From: SAR116 cluster alpha proteobacterium HIMB100
GTDB taxonomy: Bacteria > Pseudomonadota > Alphaproteobacteria > Puniceispirillales > Puniceispirillaceae
Length of the DNA: 64,000 bases
Direction of reading: 5' to 3'
NCBI GenBank assembly: GCA_000238815.2
Contig: AFXB01000010.1
Coordinates: 562,501 to 626,500 of the forward strand
Shown here: piece by piece, positions 10,180 through 19,616 of the stretch
How positions within the stretch are numbered: the first letter of the stretch is position 1
Layout: each line of letters begins with the position of its first letter
The notes under the pieces: model-generated
Seen by the model: only the letters and a program-made list of their open reading frames with translations
The model's database searches: none
Told to the model about the DNA's origin: nothing
Position numbers and translations under genes: made by a program

Positions 10180-12786
10180 TTAAAGTTTACCATGACAATG
10201 TTTGAATTTCTTGCCTGAACCACAAGGGCATGGCGCGTTCCGGGGCACTTTGCTGTTCGGCCCAGCAGGCGCAGCTGCCGGCGCTGCCTCTGGTTCAGCC
10301 TGCTCAGTATCCGGCTGGCGGAGCTCAACATGTGACAAGGCCATGGTCACCGTCTGCCGCATCGAATTCAGCATGGTGTCAAACATGTGAAAGGCTTCAC
10401 GTTTATATTCGTTTAGCGGGTCCTTCTGGGCATAGGCACGCAGATTAATCCCCTGGCGAAGCTGTTCCAGCTGCAGCAGATGTTCTTTCCACTGTTGATC
10501 AAGAACCTGAAGCAACAGGGATTTTTCTGCCATCCGCATAATGTCAGGGCTGAAGCGTACGGCCTTTTCGGCCATGAATGTGTCTGACAAATCCTGCAGC
10601 CGTTCGGTGATCTCTGCCTCGGCAATGCCATCTTCTGCCACCCAGTCTGCAGCCGGGACATCAAGACCAAGAACCCGTTGTGAGGCAATTTTCAGCGCGT
10701 CAGCATCCCACTGTTCAGCAAAGCTGTTTGCGGGAATTGCCTCTGCAACAATCTGGTCAATCGCATCGTGACGCATATCACGCACAGTTTCATGCACATT
10801 TGGCGTTTCCATAATTTCCTTGCGCTGAGAGAAGATCACCTGCCGCTGATCATTCATCACATCATCATAGCGAAGAAGCTGTTTACGGATTTCAAAATTG
10901 TGCGCTTCAACTTTTGACTGGGCTTTTTCAACTGCCTTATTAATCCAGGGGTGAGTGATTGCTTCGCCTTCTTCAAGGCCCAGTTTCTGGAGCATCCCAT
11001 CCAGCTTTTCAGAGCCAAAGATGCGCATCAGATCATCTTCCAGAGACAAGAAGAATTTTGATGCCCCCGGGTCGCCCTGACGGCCGGTCCGGCCGCGCAG
11101 CTGGTTATCGATACGGCGGGATTCATGACGTTCAGTGCCCACCACATATAATCCGCCTGCATCCAGCGCTTTGGCTTTCAGCTGATCAATTTCAGCAGTG
11201 ATGGCAGCAGCTTTAGCCTCGTTAATCTGGCCGTCCTTATCGGTGGCTTCGGCAGCGATCCGCATATCCAGATTGCCTCCCAGCTGGATATCGGTGCCGC
11301 GCCCCGCCATATTAGTGGCAATCGTCACAGCCCCCGGCACACCGGCAAGCGCGATAATTTTTGCCTCTTCTTCATGGAAGCGGGCATTGAGAACCTGATG
11401 CGGAATTTTACGAGCAGTCAGGGCCTGGGACAACGCTTCTGATTTTTCGATCGTGACTGTACCAACCAAAACCGGCTGGCCGCGTGATTGGCCATCTGTG
11501 ATCAGGGCGATCACCGCATCATCACGCTCTTTAGAGGTCCGGTAAACCTCATCATCATGATCCACACGCTGCACATTCAGATTTGTCGGGATAGCCACAA
11601 CATCAAGGCTGTAAATTTCAGAAAATTCGCCAGCCTCGGTAAGGGCTGTACCGGTCATGCCTGCCAATTTGTCATAAAGGCGGAAATAATTCTGGTAGGT
11701 CACAGATGCCAGAGTCTGGTTTTCGGCCTGAATAGCCAGCCCTTCTTTTGCTTCAATCGCCTGATGCAGACCGTCTGAATAGCGCCGCCCATCCATCGCC
11801 CGGCCGGTAAATTCATCAATGATCACTACCTGACCGCCGCGGACCATATAATGAGTGTCACGCTGGAACATTTTATGGGCCCGCAGGGCCTGATTCATGT
11901 GATGCAACAAGCTGACATTGGCAATATCATACAGGCTGCCTTCCTGCATCATGCCAGCGTCTGTCAACAATTGTTCAGCATGCTGGATTCCGGTTTCGGT
12001 CATAGTGACGCTGCGGACTTTTTCATCCATTTCAAAATCAACATCATCAAGGGCGGCCACCAAACGGTTGGTCCCCTGATACAGATCAGCAGAGGTTTCC
12101 GCCGGACCAGAAATAATCAGCGGTGTTCTGGCTTCATCAATTAAGATTGAATCAACCTCATCCACTATTGCAAAATGATGCGCGCGCTGGACCATCTCTT
12201 CTAGAGTAAATTTCAAATTATCGCGCAGATAATCAAACCCGAATTCGTTATTAGTGCCATAGGTCACATCCGCCTGATAAGCAGCACGGCGCACATCATC
12301 TTCAATACCCGGAACCACGCACCCAACGCTCAGCCCAAGGAAGCTGTAAACCTGACCCATCCATTGCGCATCACGGCTGGCTAGATAATCATTGACAGTG
12401 ACCACATGCACACCTTTGCCGGTCAGCGCATTCAGATAGACCGCCAGGGTTGCAACAAGCGTCTTGCCCTCGCCGGTTTTCATTTCAGAAATACGGCCTT
12501 CGTGAAGGACGATACCACCCATCAGCTGGACATCGAAATGACGCTGGCCAAGCGTACGCACAGCGGCTTCACGGACAACAGCAAACGCATCCACAAGAAG
12601 CTCATCAAGGCTTTCTCCAGCCTCATAACGGCCTTTCAACCTGGCCGTCATTTGCTGCAGCTCATCATCGCTCATCGCCTGATATGTCGGCTCAGCCGCG
12701 TTAATCGCGTCAACACGTGCACGAAGCCGCTTTATGTCCTTGTCGCTGGACTCCCCGAACAGGCTTTTGGCGAGTGATGAAAACAT
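10180..12786 (-). CDS. secA: Protein translocase ATPase SecA
   Basis: About 868 residues. SecA drives preproteins through SecYEG by ATP hydrolysis. Visible are the Walker A MKTGEGKT (about residue 100), the [15 protein letters not shown] helicase/DEAD motif (about 207-221), the [12 protein letters not shown] region, [12 protein letters not shown] (motif VI, about 490-501), [18 protein letters not shown], and the C-terminal zinc-binding SEC-C tail [14 protein letters not shown] used for SecB and lipid contact. ATG 12786 is preferred over an upstream TTG (12795) because AGAGGA lies ten bases before it. A promoter with an overlapping inverted repeat is proposed about 100 bases upstream. Confidence 0.97.
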   Translation of the reverse strand: MFSSLAKSLFGESSDKDIKRLRARVDAINAAEPTYQAMSDDELQQMTARLKGRYEAGESLDELLVDAFAVVREAAVRTLGQRHFDVQLMGGIVLHEGRISEMKTGEGKTLVATLAVYLNALTGKGVHVVTVNDYLASRDAQWMGQVYSFLGLSVGCVVPGIEDDVRRAAYQADVTYGTNNEFGFDYLRDNLKFTLEEMVQRAHHFAIVDEVDSILIDEARTPLIISGPAETSADLYQGTNRLVAALDDVDFEMDEKVRSVTMTETGIQHAEQLLTDAGMMQEGSLYDIANVSLLHHMNQALRAHKMFQRDTHYMVRGGQVVIIDEFTGRAMDGRRYSDGLHQAIEAKEGLAIQAENQTLASVTYQNYFRLYDKLAGMTGTALTEAGEFSEIYSLDVVAIPTNLNVQRVDHDDEVYRTSKERDDAVIALITDGQSRGQPVLVGTVTIEKSEALSQALTARKIPHQVLNARFHEEEAKIIALAGVPGAVTIATNMAGRGTDIQLGGNLDMRIAAEATDKDGQINEAKAAAITAEIDQLKAKALDAGGLYVVGTERHESRRIDNQLRGRTGRQGDPGASKFFLSLEDDLMRIFGSEKLDGMLQKLGLEEGEAITHPWINKAVEKAQSKVEAHNFEIRKQLLRYDDVMNDQRQVIFSQRKEIMETPNVHETVRDMRHDAIDQIVAEAIPANSFAEQWDADALKIASQRVLGLDVPAADWVAEDGIAEAEITERLQDLSDTFMAEKAVRFSPDIMRMAEKSLLLQVLDQQWKEHLLQLEQLRQGINLRAYAQKDPLNEYKREAFHMFDTMLNSMRQTVTMALSHVELRQPDTEQAEPEAAPAAAPAGPNSKVPRNAPCPCGSGKKFKHCHGKL

Positions 12787-12881
12787 GTCCTTCAATTCCT
12801 CTTATCCGCTATTCTGACGCCATACGGTCTATCCCACAGACAACCGCCCTTTGGTGACTGACATCAGGCCTTCATCCCTTG

Positions 12882-12911
12882 CAGATAGGCATTTGACCGG
12901 TCTTTGTCAAA
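12882..12911 (-). promoter_or_regulatory. Predicted secA promoter with overlapping inverted repeat
   Basis: On the minus strand, TTGACA (12910-12905) and TATCTG (12887-12882) are 17 bases apart. The -35 box lies inside an inverted repeat TTTGAC-N8-GTCAAA (12892-12911) that could be an operator. The secA ATG is about 96 bases downstream. The -10 match is only moderate, so this is tentative. Confidence 0.4.
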
Positions 12912-13074
12912 CAAAAGCCGGGCAGTGACAGGCTGCTGAGCAAGCAGGGCATGGCCGCGCAGACCCCTACATCACCAGCAACCGGAATTTAGCATGCTTG
13001 CCAGTTGCCGCAACAACCCACAATATGCTAAGCGATCAGCATCATTGACGTCTGCCACAAGAAAGAAACACCAG

Positions 13075-13992
13075 ATGAACACATCACGCTTTAGAAATAT
13101 TCTGCCGCGGCGGCTTATGCCACGCGCGCTGCCTGCAGTCAGAGTTCTGATGATCGCATTAGGGCTGGCAACAGGGTTGGCCGTGACACCGGCGCTGGCG
13201 CAGGAAGAGCCGAAGATACCGGTTGCCACTGTCAATGGAGAAGATATTTTTCTGGATGAAGTAATGGCGCTGACAGATCGCCTGCCGCCTGAGTTACGCC
13301 AACAGCCGCTGGAAGCTTATTTTGACCGGCTGGTTGATGATATTATTGACTCGCGCCTGGCTGCAGCAGCAGGGAATGAAGCTGGCCTGACTGAAGATCC
13401 TGATGTTCTGCGGCGGATGAGTATCGCCGCCCAACGTGTTCTGGCTGAAGCCTGGATCGGGCGCGAAATCAGGCAGCGCGTAACAGACGCAGAGCTGAAA
13501 GCCGCTTATGACACCTACATCGCTGATACAGGGTCACGTGAAGAAGTGAAAGCCCGTCATATTCTGGTTGCTGAAAAACAAACAGCCGAAGAGATCATTA
13601 ACCAGCTGAATGGCGGGGCTGATTTCATCACACTGGCGAAAGAAAAATCAACCGGACCAAGCGGGCCAAACGGAGGCGATTTGGGCTATTTCGGCCGTGG
13701 GGCGATGGTTCCTACATTTGAAGCTGCTGCCTTTGCGCTGGCCGCCGGCGATTATTCCAAAACCCCGGTACAGACGCAGTTTGGCTGGCATATTATCCTG
13801 CTGGAAGATAAACGGACAGCAGAGCCGCCAAGCTATGCTGAACTTGAGCCGCAATTAAGGCAAAATCTGATCAGCCAGAATTTAGCCCGCCTGTTAGATG
13901 GCCTGAGGCAAAACGCAAGCTTGAGCAGACGGAGTTTTGACGATATCCGTAATGATGCGCAGTCAGCCGCCCAAGGCGCGTCAGCCAATTAA
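13075..13992 (+). CDS. Periplasmic parvulin-type peptidyl-prolyl cis-trans isomerase
   Basis: 305 residues from ATG 13075. A basic start and hydrophobic stretch (about residues 21-40) ending in PALAQ are a signal peptide; cleavage after ALA is likely. A SurA/PrsA-like N-terminal helical region (VATVNGEDIFLDEV onward) precedes a PpiC rotamase domain with KARHILVAEK, the GGDLGYFGRG motif and FGWHIILLED. It should help fold outer-membrane or periplasmic proteins. A longer frame opens at 12994, but the added residues do not look like a signal and the family begins near here. It is divergent from secA and 12 bases before argJ. Confidence 0.9.
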   Translation: MNTSRFRNILPRRLMPRALPAVRVLMIALGLATGLAVTPALAQEEPKIPVATVNGEDIFLDEVMALTDRLPPELRQQPLEAYFDRLVDDIIDSRLAAAAGNEAGLTEDPDVLRRMSIAAQRVLAEAWIGREIRQRVTDAELKAAYDTYIADTGSREEVKARHILVAEKQTAEEIINQLNGGADFITLAKEKSTGPSGPNGGDLGYFGRGAMVPTFEAAAFALAAGDYSKTPVQTQFGWHIILLEDKRTAEPPSYAELEPQLRQNLISQNLARLLDGLRQNASLSRRSFDDIRNDAQSAAQGASAN

Positions 13993-14004
13993 GGATAAAT
14001 CAAG

Positions 14005-15240
14005 ATGACAATGGCTACGCCTTCTCCGCTGGCCCCGGCCAGATTTGCTGAGCTGTCAGACGTGTCAGGCATTCGTCTGGCGACAGCAGCAAGTGGGCTG
14101 AAATATAAAGGACGTGATGATCTGCTGTTGATTGTTGCTGATGAGGGGACCAGCTTTGCCGGTGTGTTCACGAAGAGCGCAACCGCTGCTGCTCCTGTTC
14201 TGGTCTCGCGGGCGGGCCTGGCCTCAGGACAGGCCAGAGCCATTTTAACAAACGCAGGCAATGCAAATGCCTTTACAGGTCGTGCCGGAGATAGAGCGAT
14301 ATCAGATTACCGGTCTGTATTTGCAAGACAGCTCAGCTTCAATGAAGATCAGATCCTCATCGCCTCAACCGGGGTTATTGGCGAGCCCCTGGACGGACAG
14401 GCTGTGGCAGAATATGCAGGCCAGATGACAGCAGATTTGGGCACGGCCAGCTGGCAGGATGCAGCCCTGGCCATTCGCACCACAGATACCTTTGCCAAAG
14501 GGGCCAGCAGAACCACAGAGATTGACAGCCAGACCATCACCGTGAATGGCATCGCCAAAGGGTCAGGCATGATCGCTCCGGATATGGCCACTATGCTGGC
14601 GTATATCGCAACAGATGCCTGTATTGCCCCGGCTTGTCTGCAGCAGATGCTGGAGGCAGCTGTACCGACAAGCTTTAATGCCATTACCGTCGACAGTGAT
14701 ACCTCGACCTCTGACAGCCTGTATCTGATGGCAACAAACAAGGCCGGACACGAAACCATAACAGACATCAACAGTTCAGCCGGTCAGGCCTTTGTTACCC
14801 AGCTTCATGCGCTGATGGTTGATCTGGCCCAACAGATTGTCCGTGATGGTGAAGGGGCGCGTAAATTTATCACTGTAGAAGTAACAAACGCTGCCACAGA
14901 CACAGACGCCCGAACAATTGCCTTTGCCATTGCCAACTCGCCGCTGGTCAAAACAGCTATCGCTGGCGGTGATGCCAATTGGGGGCGGATTGTTATGGCC
15001 GTGGGCAAGTCAGGCGCACGGGCAGAACGTGACCGGCTGCAGATCAGTATTGGCGGGGTGATGATCACACAAGATGGCCAGCGTCTGCCAGACTATGATG
15101 AAACCCCGGTTGCCGCACATATGGCCGGAGACGACATCATACTGTCTGTTGATATCGGCCTGGGTCAGGCCTGCGCAGAAGTGTGGACCTGTGATCTGAC
15201 CCATGGCTATATCCAGATCAACGCGGATTACAGAAGCTGA
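14005..15240 (+). CDS. argJ: Bifunctional glutamate N-acetyltransferase / ornithine acetyltransferase
   Basis: 411 residues. ArgJ moves the acetyl group from N-acetylornithine to glutamate, closing the acetyl cycle of arginine synthesis, and in many bacteria also makes N-acetylglutamate from acetyl-CoA. The self-cleavage site is clear: [14 protein letters not shown] with the nucleophile Thr196 after Ala195, giving alpha and beta chains. The C-terminus is intact. argD, argF and argH occur elsewhere in the window. An AAGGAT site precedes ATG 14005. mutT follows with only four bases between its preferred start and the argJ stop. Confidence 0.96.
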   Translation: MTMATPSPLAPARFAELSDVSGIRLATAASGLKYKGRDDLLLIVADEGTSFAGVFTKSATAAAPVLVSRAGLASGQARAILTNAGNANAFTGRAGDRAISDYRSVFARQLSFNEDQILIASTGVIGEPLDGQAVAEYAGQMTADLGTASWQDAALAIRTTDTFAKGASRTTEIDSQTITVNGIAKGSGMIAPDMATMLAYIATDACIAPACLQQMLEAAVPTSFNAITVDSDTSTSDSLYLMATNKAGHETITDINSSAGQAFVTQLHALMVDLAQQIVRDGEGARKFITVEVTNAATDTDARTIAFAIANSPLVKTAIAGGDANWGRIVMAVGKSGARAERDRLQISIGGVMITQDGQRLPDYDETPVAAHMAGDDIILSVDIGLGQACAEVWTCDLTHGYIQINADYRS

Positions 15241-15244
15241 ACTG

Positions 15245-15664
15245 ATGGCTGACATGGTAAAGCCTATTTTAATGGTGCCCGCGCTGGCATTGGTTGACCC
15301 AGACGGGCGGGTGTTACTGGCAAAACGGCCAGAAGGCAAGCATATGGCCGGTCTGTGGGAGTTTCCAGGCGGAAAAATTGAGCCACGCGAAACCCCAGAA
15401 GCCGCCCTTATCCGCGAGATTGACGAAGAATTAGGTATAAACACCACACAATCCTGTCTGGCCCCGGTCAGTTTTGCGTCTCATAATTATGATAAATTTC
15501 ATCTGGTTTTGCTTTTATATATCTGTCGGCGCTGGCAGGGGCGAGCAGAGCCGCGCGAAGGCGGCGAGCTGGCCTGGGTAAGGCCATCGCAACTGCGCAG
15601 CTATGATATGCCGCCCGCAAATACAGAATTTATCGCTGTATTACAGGATTTGCTGTTCGCCTGA
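15245..15664 (+). CDS. mutT: (Deoxy)nucleoside triphosphate pyrophosphohydrolase, MutT family
   Basis: 139 residues from ATG 15245. MutT removes 8-oxo-dGTP from the nucleotide pool. The Nudix box is complete (GGKIEPRETPEAAL then REIDEELGI, about residues 39-61) and LAKRPEGKHMAGLWEFPGG before it is typical of MutT. An earlier in-frame start at 15203 would overlap argJ by 38 bases and add residues unlike the family. The stop overlaps a CTGAACAG octamer. The argJ-mutT order is common in alphaproteobacteria. Confidence 0.9.
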   Translation: MADMVKPILMVPALALVDPDGRVLLAKRPEGKHMAGLWEFPGGKIEPRETPEAALIREIDEELGINTTQSCLAPVSFASHNYDKFHLVLLLYICRRWQGRAEPREGGELAWVRPSQLRSYDMPPANTEFIAVLQDLLFA

Positions 15665-15677
15665 ACAGGACGTCAGA

Positions 15678-16604
15678 TCAGCTGTCTTTCAAACCGACTT
15701 CTGTTGTCTCCAGCACGTCTGCCAGACGCTGGGCCGCGCTGCCTGGCCGCAGCGGTTTTGGCTGGCTGGCATCCGGGGCCCAACCGGTCAGCGTAATCAG
15801 CTCTACGCTGGCTGTAATGTGTCCAGCTTCATCTGAATATTTCTGCTGATACAGCTCAGCCGCACGCAAAAATACCGCCCGGGATGTAAAATGTCCCACC
15901 CGCCCGACTAGGCAATTCTGACCGCCCATCGCCCGCAAATCAGCCATCATGCGGAACATGTCAGGATAGGTAATGGTAAGCATCTCTGCATCTGCAACCG
16001 GCAGGGCAAAACCGGCACGTTGCAACAAACTGCCCAAATCGCGAATATCTGCCATTGGCGTGACCCGCGGGCTGAGCCCACCGCACAACTCGGTTTCGGC
16101 TGCCGCCAAACAGCCGCGCAATTCAGACAGGCTGCGCCCACCCAACAAGACCGCCAGAAACAACCCATCTGGCCGCAAAGCCAGCCTGATTTGGGTGAAA
16201 ATGCCCGGCAAATCATTCATCCAATGCAGATAAAGGCTGGATAATACCGCATCACAAGAAGCCTGTTCCACAGGCAACAGCTCGTCTGTCATCACGATAG
16301 AGTTTTGTGCAAAGGGATTTGCGGTCGCTGCCTGCTGAACGAAACAATCAGAAGCATCTGTCTGGGTCAGTCGCAAAGGGTGTTGATGAAACCGCGCCGG
16401 AAGCGCGGCGCCCATCTGGCCACTGTGACAGCCGAGATCCAGAATATCGGTAAAATCCCGCTTCACCAGATCGAGCCGTTCGGCCAGGCGCGTGCAGGCC
16501 AGTTCTTTTAAAAAGGCAGCCTGTGCAAAGCCAGATTTTGCTGCCCGGTCCCGGTTCTGACGCCAGCGGGTGCTGTTAAAAATTTGCGGCGGTGTCTGGG
16601 CCAT
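15678..16604 (-). CDS. SAM-dependent methyltransferase, BioC/NDUFAF5-like
   Basis: 308 residues from ATG 16604 (MAQTPPQIFN), with SAM motif ILDLGCHSGQMGAAL (about 52-66), a DAVLSSLYLHWMNDLPG segment (about 118-134) and a C-terminal extension. This pattern (FN...R.RAA...F) is that of the NDUFAF5 / BioC-like family; mitochondrial NDUFAF5 acts in complex I assembly. The open frame extends 76 codons upstream, but those residues are Cys/Arg-rich and not conserved in type. It is divergent from comF and convergent with mutT, as in many alphaproteobacteria. The true substrate is unknown. Confidence 0.8.
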   Translation of the reverse strand: MAQTPPQIFNSTRWRQNRDRAAKSGFAQAAFLKELACTRLAERLDLVKRDFTDILDLGCHSGQMGAALPARFHQHPLRLTQTDASDCFVQQAATANPFAQNSIVMTDELLPVEQASCDAVLSSLYLHWMNDLPGIFTQIRLALRPDGLFLAVLLGGRSLSELRGCLAAAETELCGGLSPRVTPMADIRDLGSLLQRAGFALPVADAEMLTITYPDMFRMMADLRAMGGQNCLVGRVGHFTSRAVFLRAAELYQQKYSDEAGHITASVELITLTGWAPDASQPKPLRPGSAAQRLADVLETTEVGLKDS

Positions 16605-16759
16605 AAGAGGGGCTACGCGGATTTCCGCGCTCCTGTATCGCAATTTACCGATAATTAATCTGTTCGCGTTATAAGCAGAACAGAAGCAGAAGGCAAACCG
16701 CCGCTTTTTCATTTGGCTGTTTTCCCTCTTTGAGCTGGTCAGCAAGTGAGGCTTTGCGC

Positions 16760-17382
16760 ATGGACACAAAACAGCTTCTGAGCTTTGGGCTGGATATGAT
16801 CTTGCCCCCCAGCTGTGTGATCTGTCGGGCACGGCTGTCTGCGAAGGGCTTATGCGGGACCTGCTGGGCAGGGCTGCAGCCGATTACAGACCCGCTCTGT
16901 TCTGCGTGCGGACGGCCTCTGCCTCATGCGATGCGCACAGATTTATGCGGTGCTTGTCATAATCACCTGCCGATCATAAATCCATTACGGGCCTTATATC
17001 GCTATAATGAGGTGATACGCCGCCTGGTGGTACCCTTTAAGTATAATGACCGTCTTGATATGTTACCTGTCTTGCAGCGGATGCTGGCCCCACTATTTGC
17101 AGACATGACCGAAAACAACCCGCTGGTTGTGCCGGTACCCTTGCACAGATGGCGGTTTTTCACCCGTCGTTATAATCAAGCTGCCGGACTGATCGCGCCG
17201 CCAATGTCAAAGGGGCTTTTCGCACAGATGAGCAGACCCGCCAGCTGGCGGCAGGCCGGAATATCCTGCTGATCGATGATGTGATGACAACAGGAGCAAC
17301 CCTGGAGAGCTGCGCACGGTGCCTGCGCGCGCAGACCACATGCAAAGACATCAGTGCATTGGTCTTTGCCCGTGTCATTTAA
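16760..17382 (+). pseudogene. comF: comF-like phosphoribosyltransferase, broken by an out-of-frame deletion
   Basis: The first frame (16760 to about 17202) encodes the ComF start: a zinc-finger-like region with CVICRARL, CGTCWAGL, CSACGRPL and CGACHNHL, then VPFKYNDRLD, VPVPLHRWR and RRYNQAA. The frame then runs through unrelated residues to a TGA at 17270-17272. The missing end appears in another frame from about 17194 to TAA 17380-17382: RAANVKGAF, then the PRPP-binding LLIDDVMTTGATLES and a normal end. About 30-35 residues normally between RRYNQAA and NVKGAF are absent, so roughly 100 bases, not a multiple of three, were lost. An assembly error is also possible. Confidence 0.8.
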
Positions 17383-17477
17383 GGAGCCGATTTTGACTTG
17401 CACCTTCACCAAACACCCCCCATATCTGGCAAAAGGATAATGTCTGCACCCAGAAGAAGAAGAGGTCACCAGCTGTT

Positions 17478-17753
17478 ATGACAACGCTGCCTGCAAAGAT
17501 TGAAATTTATACAACAATGTTCTGTCCGTTTTGTATCAGAGCCAAACAGCTGTTGAAGGCAAAACAGGTGAGCTATGAAGAAACCGATGTGGGTGCCAAG
17601 CTCAGCCTGAGACACGCGATGTCAGAACGGGCTGGCGGGCGTACCTCTGTGCCGCAGATCTTTATTGATGGACATCATATTGGTGGTTGTGATGAGATGC
17701 TGGCTTTGGACCGGGCCGGACAATTGGATCGCTTGCTGAAAGTCGCCAGTTGA
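17478..17753 (+). CDS. grxC: Glutaredoxin 3
   Basis: 91 residues. A dithiol glutaredoxin with the CPFC active site (Cys16, Cys19), the TSVPQIFI cis-proline loop (about 54-61) and GGCDEML for glutathione binding. It reduces disulfides and deglutathionylates proteins in the cytoplasm. The start is ATG 17478. It follows the broken comF and its stop shares bases with the ATG of the hydrolase gene, so the two are translationally coupled; comF-grxC-nitrilase is a common alphaproteobacterial order. Confidence 0.96.
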   Translation: MTTLPAKIEIYTTMFCPFCIRAKQLLKAKQVSYEETDVGAKLSLRHAMSERAGGRTSVPQIFIDGHHIGGCDEMLALDRAGQLDRLLKVAS

Positions 17754-18577
17754 TGACCGGGTCAATTCAGGTTGCTGTTCTGCAATATTGCGCTGGTGCT
17801 GACCAGAGCGTAACCCTGCCTCTTGTCAGGCGTCTGGTGACAGAGGCCGCCAAAAGCGGAGCAAGATTTATCTGTCTTCCAGAATGTGCCAATTTCCTGG
17901 CTGCTGATAAAAAATCACTTCGCATGCTGGCTGAAGAAGAGGCCGGCAGCCAAAGCCTTGCGTGTTTAACTGAACTGGCCAAAACACATCACATTTTTAT
18001 CAGTGCAGGGTCCCTGATGATGCGGACAGATAGTGAGGACAAGCAGGCAAACCGCAGCTATCTTGTCGGCCCGCACGGCAGCATTCTGGCCCGATATGAC
18101 AAAATTCATATGTTTGATGCTGATGTCGGGGACGGAAAACAGTATCGCGAGTCAGAGCATTTCAAACCCGGGGCAAAACTGGTTCATTGCCAGACAGATA
18201 TCGGCCATATTGGACTGAGCATCTGTTATGATATTCGTTTTCCCCGATTATATCGCCAGCTGGCACAGGCAGGAGCGGAAATGATCACCATTCCTGCAGC
18301 CTTTACCCAGACAACCGGGCAGGCCCATTGGCATATCTTGCAGCGGGCCCGCGCAATTGAAACTGGCTGCTTTGTGCTGTCATCTGCACAATGCGGAATT
18401 CATGCAGATGGCCGCCGCACCTATGGTCACAGCCTGATTGTAGGGCCATGGGGAGAGATTCTGGCAGATGCGCAAGATACAGAAGAGGGCTTTGTTCAGG
18501 CCGAGATTGATTTAAAAGAGGTACAAGCGGCGCGGGCCGCGCTGCGTCATCTGCAGCATCAGCCTGAATACCAATAA
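17753..18577 (+). CDS. Carbon-nitrogen hydrolase (nitrilase superfamily, Nit1/Nit2-like)
   Basis: 274 residues. The catalytic triad is visible as Glu44 (CLPECANF), Lys117 (YDKIHMFD) and Cys158 (SICYDIRFP). The KIHMFD motif and size place it with Nit1/Nit2-type omega-amidases or deaminated-glutathione amidases, which repair side products of transaminases; the exact substrate is inferred. ATG 17753 overlaps the last base of the grxC stop. It converges on accA with 22 bases between stops and no terminator seen. Confidence 0.88.
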   Translation: MTGSIQVAVLQYCAGADQSVTLPLVRRLVTEAAKSGARFICLPECANFLAADKKSLRMLAEEEAGSQSLACLTELAKTHHIFISAGSLMMRTDSEDKQANRSYLVGPHGSILARYDKIHMFDADVGDGKQYRESEHFKPGAKLVHCQTDIGHIGLSICYDIRFPRLYRQLAQAGAEMITIPAAFTQTTGQAHWHILQRARAIETGCFVLSSAQCGIHADGRRTYGHSLIVGPWGEILADAQDTEEGFVQAEIDLKEVQAARAALRHLQHQPEYQ

Positions 18578-18599
18578 CAGGTGATGATACCGGCCTGCT

Positions 18600-19556
18600 T
18601 CAGGATAAAGACGCTTCACCCATCACGATATATTTATCCCGCCGGTCTGCTTGCAGTGCTTCCGGGCTGAGACCGTCAAGAGACGAAAGCTGTTGGTTCA
18701 CTTCTGCAGACAGGCTGTCCAGGGCTTGGTCAATTTGCCGGTGCGCCCCGCCAACAGGTTCGTCAACAATCGCGTCAATCACGCCAAGCTGCTTCATATC
18801 CTGAGCGGTCAGACGCAGGGCTTCAGCAGCGGTTTGTGCTTTTTCCGCACTGCGCCAAAGAATTGATGCGCATCCTTCAGGTGAAATAACAGAATAGACC
18901 GCATGTTCATACATCACCACACGGTTACCGGTCGCCAGTGCAATCGCACCGCCTGATCCGCCCTCTCCCACTATCGCAGAGATAAAAGGAGTCTTCACCC
19001 CCAGGCAGGCTTGGATGGAACGGGCAATCGCCTCTGCCTGGCCACGTTCTTCTGCCCCGCGTCCGGGATAGGCGCCCGCAGTATCAACAAAGCTGAGCAC
19101 AGGCAGATGAAACTTATTTGCCAGCTCCATAAGCCGGATCGCTTTACGATAGCCTTCCGGCCGGACCATCCCAAAATTGCGTTTAATCCGCTGTTCAGTT
19201 GTGCTGCCTTTTTCAGTGCCCATCACCACAACCGGACGGCCATGAAACCGGGCAAGGCCGCCGATGATCGCGTAATCTTCCGCATAGTTCCGATCCCCAG
19301 ATAATGGCGTAAAATCGGTAAACAGATGTGCGATAATCTGAACCAGCTTCGGCCGTTCAGGATGGCGCGCTACCTGAACCTTTTCCCACGGCCCCAGTTT
19401 TTGATAGGTTTGCGCCAGCTCTTTATCAATGCGGGCCTGCAGCTTGCCGATCTCATCAGCGATATTCAGCCCTGAATCGCCACCCAAATGGCGCAACTCT
19501 TCTATCTTGCCTTCTAAAGCGGCGATCGGTTTTTCAAAATCAAGAAAATGACGCAT
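18600..19556 (-). CDS. accA: Acetyl-CoA carboxylase carboxyltransferase subunit alpha
   Basis: 318 residues from ATG 19556 (MRHFLDFEKPIAALEGKIEEL), matching the usual length near 319. With AccD it transfers carboxyl from carboxybiotin to acetyl-CoA, giving malonyl-CoA for fatty acid synthesis. The N-terminal coiled region (LQARIDKELAQTYQKLGPWEKV) and the crotonase-like core (MGTEKGSTTEQRIKRNFGM; SFVDTAGAYPG; GEGGSGGAIAL; YSVISPEGCASILW) are all present. A longer frame to 19586 lacks family similarity. It lies downstream of xerD on the same strand. Confidence 0.97.
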   Translation of the reverse strand: MRHFLDFEKPIAALEGKIEELRHLGGDSGLNIADEIGKLQARIDKELAQTYQKLGPWEKVQVARHPERPKLVQIIAHLFTDFTPLSGDRNYAEDYAIIGGLARFHGRPVVVMGTEKGSTTEQRIKRNFGMVRPEGYRKAIRLMELANKFHLPVLSFVDTAGAYPGRGAEERGQAEAIARSIQACLGVKTPFISAIVGEGGSGGAIALATGNRVVMYEHAVYSVISPEGCASILWRSAEKAQTAAEALRLTAQDMKQLGVIDAIVDEPVGGAHRQIDQALDSLSAEVNQQLSSLDGLSPEALQADRRDKYIVMGEASLS

Positions 19557-19616
19557 GAAACCTATCCATGATATGCTGAGCCCCAACCGGGTTCCGTAAG
19601 AACCTGTATACTTGTT

